Below are positions 59,089-64,000 of a stretch of 64,000 bases of DNA, in pieces (the first letter of the stretch is position 1; each line of letters opens with the position of its first letter). The DNA is from Phenylobacterium sp. GTDB taxonomy: Bacteria; Pseudomonadota; Alphaproteobacteria; Caulobacterales; Caulobacteraceae. The translations under genes were made by a program, and so were the position numbers. The stretch lies in assembly GCF_013822795.1 (NCBI RefSeq), contig NZ_PNLB01000003.1, forward strand, positions 124,001-188,000, in the 5' to 3' direction. The notes beneath the pieces are model-generated. The model was not told the DNA's origin. It saw nothing but the letters and a program-made list of their open reading frames with translations, and did not search any database.

Positions 59089-62000
59089 GTGCACAGGACC
59101 AGCCTGCTGGCCGCCACGGCGCTAAGCGCCGTCATCACCGCCGGGTCGCCGGCCATCGCCGCGCCGGCGATCACCTTCGCCATTGAAGCTCAGCCGCTGG
59201 ACACGGCCCTGCTTGTCTACGCCGCCCAATCTCGCCGCCAGGTGCTCTTTCACCCGAGCCAGGTCTCCGGCCGCAGCGCGCCTGGGATCAAGGCGACCCT
59301 CAACCCTGACGCCGCGCTCGCTCGGCTACTGGCCGGCACTGGCCTGCGGGCCGAGCAGAGCGGCCCCGATGTCTTCGTCTTACGGCCGGCGCCCACGCCC
59401 GGCCGGACGGGGGCGCCTCGCGGTCCCGGCGACCCACCCGCAGGGGACCGCGAGGCGAACGAGGCGCCCGCGCCTGGTTCGGCGCCGGACGCATCTTCCG
59501 CCGCCCATGAGAGCGTCCTACCCGGCGCGACGGCCACCCTGGTGGACGAGGTGATCATCACAGGCAGCCTGATCCGGGGAGCGGACGCTCCCACCTCCCC
59601 CCTCATCTTGCTGGGCCGTGACGATATCGATCGCACGGGCGCCGCCACCGTGTCGGACATGCTCGCGGACCTGCCGCAGAACTTCGGCGGCGCCGGATCT
59701 GCATCGACGGCGATCCTCGGGACAGACGGGCGTGGGACCAACGACCTGGCCTCCACGGGCGTCAATCTACGCGGCCTGGGGGCTTCGGCGACGCTCGTCC
59801 TGGTCAACGGTCGGCGGATGGGCGGCACCGGAACCAAGGCGGACTTCGCCGACGTCTCGGCGGTCCCGACCGCCGCGGTCGAGCGGATCGACGTCCTGCT
59901 TGACGGGGCGAGCGCATTGTATGGTTCCGACGCCGTGGGCGGCGTCGTCAACATTGTCCTGAAGCGCCGCTTCGAGGGCGCCGAGACCCGTCTACGGCTA
60001 GGGACCTCGACGCAAGGCGGCGGCGAGGAAATCCAGGCGGCGCACACCTTCGGGACCAGCTGGACGGGCGGCGACTTCGTGGTCTCCTATGAGTATGGCC
60101 GGCGCTGGGGCCTGAAGGCGTCCGACCGCCCGTTCACTGCAAACTCGGACCTAAGGAGCCTTGGCGGGACAGACCACCGGGTGATCTACAGCCACCCGGC
60201 CAACATCCTGGTCTTGGACCCGGCGAGCGCATCCTACGTGGTCGGATGGTCGGTGCCTCCAGGGCAGAACGGCGTGGGGCTGCGGCCGTCGGACTTCATC
60301 GCCGGCGTCCCGAACCTGCATAACCAGCGCCAAGGCGGCGACGTCCTGCCTAAGGATGAGCGTCAGGGGCTCTATGTCAGCCTCGTCCAGGATCTCAGCT
60401 CCAACGTCCGCCTGGTCGCCGACGCGCGTTACAACCACCGCCGCAACGAGATCAATCGACCGAGCCCCATCTCGGCCTTCACCATCACCCGCGCCAACCC
60501 GTTCTTCGTTTCGCCGAGCGGCTCGGCCTCGCATGTCATCGGCTACTCGTTCGCCGACGAGATCGGCGCCCAGTCGAGCTATGGCAGCTCCAAGAGCCTG
60601 GGGATCTCCGCCGGGCTCGAGATCGACCTTCCGGCCGACTGGCGGGCGGACGTCTATGGGGCGATGGCCAGCGAGCTCGGGGAGCGCGACAGCCGCAACC
60701 TGATCAACTCGCGCTTCCTGAACGAGGCGCTCGGGGCCATTCCCGACGACCAGACCACTGCCTGGTCACCCGTCCGCGACGGCTATTTCAATCCCTATGG
60801 CGACGGCGGAGCGAACAGCCGCTCGCTGTTGGCGTTCCTGGCCAGCGGCTATAGCCGCAGCCGCAATCTCTCGACCGTGCAGACGCTCGACGCCAAGGCC
60901 GACGGGCCGGTCTGGACGCTGCCCGGCGGCGAGGTGAAGGCCGCCATCGGCGTGCAGGTGCGGCGCGAGCGGTTCAAGCCGCAGACGACCAATCTGGTGG
61001 CGACCGCCAGCCCGGTCCGCGTCGGCGGAGAGACCTACAAGCGCAGCATCGAGGCCGCATTCCTGGAACTGCGCGTGCCTCTGATCGGCGAGGACATGGA
61101 TGTACCGCTTGTGCGTCGGCTCGAAGCCTCGCTGGCGGGGCGGGTCGAGCGATACGGCGACTTTGGCCAGACCACCAATCCCAAGCTTGGGCTGCTGTGG
61201 GCGCCGACCGACGCCCTGACGCTTCGCGCCTCGTACGGGACCTCGTTCCGGGCTCCGAACATGCCCGAGCTCTATCAGCTGGCCAACAACTCGCCGGTGC
61301 TGAGCCAGAGCACAGGCGGCCAGGTGCTGAGCATGCTGATGGGCGGCGGCAACCGAGACCTCGAGCCCGAGAGCGCCACCACTTGGTCGTTCGGGTTCGA
61401 CTACGACTCCGAGGCGCTGCCGGGGTTGAACCTGTCGGCCAGCTGGTTCGACGTCGAGTTCACCGACCAGATCGGCACGCCTGTGCTCACCGACCCGGCT
61501 AATGCGCTCAAGAACCCTGCCTTCGCGCCCTTCGTCACCTACGTCGACCCACGTAACAATCCAGCCGATCTCGCCAGGATCAGGGCCCTGATGGCCGCCT
61601 CGACCTCGGCCAACATCGGCCTGTTTCCGGCCGAAGCCTATCGGGCGATCATCGACGCGCGCTTCGTCAACACAGGCTCGGTGCGGGTACGCGGGATCGA
61701 CGTCGCGGGCTCCTACGGCTTCGACCTTGGCCAAAGCCAATACGATCTGGCCCTGTCGATGAGCTACCTGACGGACTTCGAGCGCCAGTTCACGCCGAGC
61801 GCGCCGAGCATCGAGACCCTGAACCGGCCAGGCCAGCCGGTGGACCTGCGGGGTCGCTTTAGCGCCGCCTGGTCGCGGGGCGACTTCGGCGCGAGCGTCG
61901 CCCTCAACTATGTCGACACCTACAAGTCCGAGACCGGCGCGAAGATCGACGCCTGGGCGACCACCGATCTGCAACTGAGATGGGCGCCGCAGATCGCGGT

Positions 62001-62157
62001 CGGCGGCCTTGAGGGTCTCAGTCTCGCGCTCAATGTGCAGAACGTGCTCGACGCCGATCCGCCCTTCTACGACGGGCCGACCGGCATCGGCTACGACCCG
62101 GCCAACGCCGATCCGCTCGGACGCTACGTCTCGCTGCAGCTGACCAAGCGCTGGTAG
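59089..62157 (+). CDS. TonB-dependent receptor with STN signalling domain
   Basis: 1022 aa from a GTG with GAGAGGGG upstream. Signal peptide to about residue 25. STN domain (about 28-105: FAIEAQPLDTALLVYAAQS, GLRAEQSGPDVFVLRP). Acidic Pro/Ala linker. Plug (about 160-290: LILLGRDDIDRTGAATVSDMLADLPQNFGG, VERIDVLLDGASALYGSDAVGGVVNI). A 22-strand-type barrel ends in QLTKRW. The STN domain contacts the FecR protein, so the receptor controls its own operon. Its ligand is not evident; the neighbouring S9 peptidase points to a peptide rather than a ferric siderophore. Confidence 0.9.
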   Translation: MHRTSLLAATALSAVITAGSPAIAAPAITFAIEAQPLDTALLVYAAQSRRQVLFHPSQVSGRSAPGIKATLNPDAALARLLAGTGLRAEQSGPDVFVLRPAPTPGRTGAPRGPGDPPAGDREANEAPAPGSAPDASSAAHESVLPGATATLVDEVIITGSLIRGADAPTSPLILLGRDDIDRTGAATVSDMLADLPQNFGGAGSASTAILGTDGRGTNDLASTGVNLRGLGASATLVLVNGRRMGGTGTKADFADVSAVPTAAVERIDVLLDGASALYGSDAVGGVVNIVLKRRFEGAETRLRLGTSTQGGGEEIQAAHTFGTSWTGGDFVVSYEYGRRWGLKASDRPFTANSDLRSLGGTDHRVIYSHPANILVLDPASASYVVGWSVPPGQNGVGLRPSDFIAGVPNLHNQRQGGDVLPKDERQGLYVSLVQDLSSNVRLVADARYNHRRNEINRPSPISAFTITRANPFFVSPSGSASHVIGYSFADEIGAQSSYGSSKSLGISAGLEIDLPADWRADVYGAMASELGERDSRNLINSRFLNEALGAIPDDQTTAWSPVRDGYFNPYGDGGANSRSLLAFLASGYSRSRNLSTVQTLDAKADGPVWTLPGGEVKAAIGVQVRRERFKPQTTNLVATASPVRVGGETYKRSIEAAFLELRVPLIGEDMDVPLVRRLEASLAGRVERYGDFGQTTNPKLGLLWAPTDALTLRASYGTSFRAPNMPELYQLANNSPVLSQSTGGQVLSMLMGGGNRDLEPESATTWSFGFDYDSEALPGLNLSASWFDVEFTDQIGTPVLTDPANALKNPAFAPFVTYVDPRNNPADLARIRALMAASTSANIGLFPAEAYRAIIDARFVNTGSVRVRGIDVAGSYGFDLGQSQYDLALSMSYLTDFERQFTPSAPSIETLNRPGQPVDLRGRFSAAWSRGDFGASVALNYVDTYKSETGAKIDAWATTDLQLRWAPQIAVGGLEGLSLALNVQNVLDADPPFYDGPTGIGYDPANADPLGRYVSLQLTKRW

Positions 62158-62198
62158 GCCGCAAGGCCCAAACCCTAGCCAATCAGGACGCCTTTCCC

Positions 62199-64000
62199 AT
62201 GCGCCTTGCTTCGCAGGTCGCGGCCCTGTGCCTGGCCGCGATCGCCACCAGCGCCAGCGCCCGCAGCTTCTCGGTCGCCGATTTACTGGCGGCTGAGGAG
62301 TTCGGCCAGATGGCCTTCACGCCAGATGGCAAGAGCCTTGTCTTTGAGCGGCACACGCCGTTCAAGGACGCGGGGCCGTTCGAGTACGACACCTATCCCT
62401 CTCTCCGACGCAGCCGGCTCTATGTCGTCGACGTCGAGAGCCAGGCCACGCCGCGCCTCCTGATCGCGGCGGGGCCTGGTGAAGGCCATACAGCGGGCCC
62501 GATCTCGCCGGGCGGCGGGGCCATGGTGGTCCTTCGCCTGAAAGGTCGAGAGTGGGAAGCCGGCGTCGTCACGCTCGCCACCGGCAAGGTCCGATGGCTT
62601 GGGGTCACGCCGGAGCTGGCGCAGCTTGGCCAGACCATCGCCTGGCGGTCGGACGATCAGCTCGTGATCGCGGCCCGCCGCTCCATACCCTTGCGCCTAA
62701 GGTCCGGCTGGCGGGCGCGAGAAACGCTTTTGGCCCAATGGTCGGCAGCAGCCAGGGGCGCGACTGCAATCAGCGAGGTCGCTTCCTCGAGCGCCTATGC
62801 CGGCGTTCGCAGGCCCGATGATGAGGGAGAGCTGTTGCTCGTCGATCTGCCGAGCGGCAGGCGGCAGGTCCTGGCCCATGGCGACATCTACGATCTGGCG
62901 ATCTCCCCAGACGGGAGACAGGTCGCGGCCATGACCAACCTGGAGGCTATCGCGCCTACGCCCTCTCCCAGGACGGTCGCGACGGCCAACCGTCGCCGTA
63001 ACCTCATCCTGGCCGACCTGCAGACCGGCGCGGTGGCGACGCCCTGCGCAGACTGCGACCTCTCCCCTAACCTGATCTACTGGTCTGAAGACTCTCGCCA
63101 GATCCTGGTCCACGGACGCCGCAGCGGCGAGGCGCAGGCCAAGCTGCTGCGGCTCGCAACCACAGGCGCCGCGGCCCTGCACACCGGGGACCTGCAATTC
63201 GTATTGGGCCAGACCAGCGAGGGACATGTCATCCCGCCGGCCAGCTGGATGGGGGCGACGCCGATCGCCCTGCTGAAGCCGCTAGGCGGCCGCGCCGATT
63301 GGTACGCCTTGGGCGATGCCGCGCCGGTCAATCTCACTGAGCACCTTCCCGTAGCGCCGTCCCCACGGCTGCTGGCGCAGGAGCCGGCGTCGTTCGTCGT
63401 CGCCAGCGCCGGCGCGCTCTGGCGGGTCGGGCCAAGGCGAGCCGAACCTGTGGCGACCCACGCGTCGCCCCTATCCCCGCAGGGGTTTTCCTTGAGCAGC
63501 CGCGAGCGCCAGACCGCGCCGGCGCCGGTCGGTTGGTTCTTCTCGACCAAGGATGGATCGCAGCGGGCGCATTCTACAGCCGGAGATATCGCCCCACCCT
63601 TCGCCGGCCAGGCCTGGAGCACAGCCTTGACCGCAGGCGCATACGCTCGCGTGTCGTCTAACGACCAGGGCGGTCTTGACCTCGTCCTCGCAGCTCCTCG
63701 GCCGCGAGTGGTGATGTCGCTCAATCCCCAGTTCTCGGATGTCGAGTTCGCCACTGTGCGGATCATCAAGGATCGGGCGCCCGATGGAGCGGCCTTGGAG
63801 CACTACCTGCTCCTGCCGCGGCATCCACGCGCCGAGCGCCCCCCGCTGATCGTCGTGCCCTATCCTGGCCTCTTGGCCTATCCGCCCCCCAGACCCTACG
63901 GGGGCGGGACCGGTCGCTTTCCCGCCAACGCCGAGCTGATGGCGAGCGCCGGCTACGCCGTCCTCGTGCCAGCCCTGCCCCGGCCTGCGGGCGGCGAGCC
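62199..64000 (+). CDS. S9-type prolyl oligopeptidase-like protein (5' part, runs off the window)
   Basis: 600 codons are present and open to the last base. Signal peptide ending ATSASA. A beta-propeller-like part has repeated TPDG/SPDG blades (AFTPDGKSLVFERH, LAISPDGRQVAAMTN, WSEDSRQILVHG). The start of the alpha/beta-hydrolase domain follows (HYLLLPRH, PPLIVVPYPG, ASAGYAVLVPALPRP). The catalytic Ser, Asp and His would lie beyond the window. It starts 41 bp after the receptor gene in a sigma/anti-sigma/receptor/peptidase operon. In Caulobacterales this order is known for lasso-peptide isopeptidase loci and for oligopeptide-scavenging loci; the sequence does not decide which. Confidence 0.75.
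   Translation, partial: MRLASQVAALCLAAIATSASARSFSVADLLAAEEFGQMAFTPDGKSLVFERHTPFKDAGPFEYDTYPSLRRSRLYVVDVESQATPRLLIAAGPGEGHTAGPISPGGGAMVVLRLKGREWEAGVVTLATGKVRWLGVTPELAQLGQTIAWRSDDQLVIAARRSIPLRLRSGWRARETLLAQWSAAARGATAISEVASSSAYAGVRRPDDEGELLLVDLPSGRRQVLAHGDIYDLAISPDGRQVAAMTNLEAIAPTPSPRTVATANRRRNLILADLQTGAVATPCADCDLSPNLIYWSEDSRQILVHGRRSGEAQAKLLRLATTGAAALHTGDLQFVLGQTSEGHVIPPASWMGATPIALLKPLGGRADWYALGDAAPVNLTEHLPVAPSPRLLAQEPASFVVASAGALWRVGPRRAEPVATHASPLSPQGFSLSSRERQTAPAPVGWFFSTKDGSQRAHSTAGDIAPPFAGQAWSTALTAGAYARVSSNDQGGLDLVLAAPRPRVVMSLNPQFSDVEFATVRIIKDRAPDGAALEHYLLLPRHPRAERPPLIVVPYPGLLAYPPPRPYGGGTGRFPANAELMASAGYAVLVPALPRPAGGE

Noticed and set aside
59089..62157. Siderophore receptor reading of the FecI/FecR/TonB operon
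   Set aside because: No iron-related genes adjoin it and the next gene is a peptidase, so a peptide ligand is preferred; a siderophore cannot be fully excluded.

Overview
The window is GC-rich and looks like a chromosomal segment of an alphaproteobacterium, most likely of the Caulobacter/Phenylobacterium/Brevundimonas group. The evidence is two HWE-type histidine kinases, a FecI/FecR/TonB-receptor/S9-peptidase module, DUF3008, DUF736, an ArdC-like gene and a Phenol_MetA_deg porin-like protein. This assignment is inferred from gene content; no rRNA or tRNA was seen.

Layout. (1) 187-9896 holds a compact cluster built around a divergent promoter. Leftward are an esterase-like alpha/beta hydrolase, a KAP-type membrane NTPase and a membrane-anchored NlpC/P60-like (TIGR02594) protein without its catalytic Cys and His. 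Rightward are an M4-like zinc peptidase, a metallo-beta-lactamase-fold protein without its metal ligands, and a lipase-like hydrolase. I read it as a candidate uncharacterised conflict or immunity system. (2) 10071-12813: a peptidoglycan-binding, lysozyme-like protein and a multipass membrane protein. (3) 13152-20542: a RES/Xre toxin-antitoxin pair, a DNA methyltransferase with an SPPY motif, and four overlapping genes (coiled coil; Cas4-like protein with a four-Cys pattern; unknown; SF1 helicase). This is a second candidate defence island. (4) 21300-28875 is mobile-element territory: IS110 transposase, ArdC-like antirestriction protein, DUF736, tandem serine recombinases, DUF2239, a WYL-like protein, a truncated RES toxin and a lipoprotein. 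(5) 29165-42444 is a signalling region: CHASE3/GAF hybrid kinase, CheR, CheB and a response-regulator kinase; hemerythrin, DUF3008 and an L,D-transpeptidase; then a leftward HWE kinase-Crp-REC-HWE kinase operon. Two EcfG-like promoters (general stress response) lie in it. (6) 43010-54852 is patchwork: RTX protein, amidase of different base composition, small tyrosine recombinase, porin-like protein, DUF202 and DUF1622 membrane proteins, arylsulfatase, short genes, a three-copy dispersed palindromic repeat, a MITE-like element and IS-end-like arrays. (7) 55014-64000: GT87-like membrane protein, DUF1254 pseudogene, an XRE regulator divergent from a FecI sigma / FecR / STN-TonB receptor / S9 peptidase operon running off the window.

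The two accessory systems (regions 1 and 3) are the best candidates for undescribed biology. Both rest on motif reading and gene order, not on searches or experiments.
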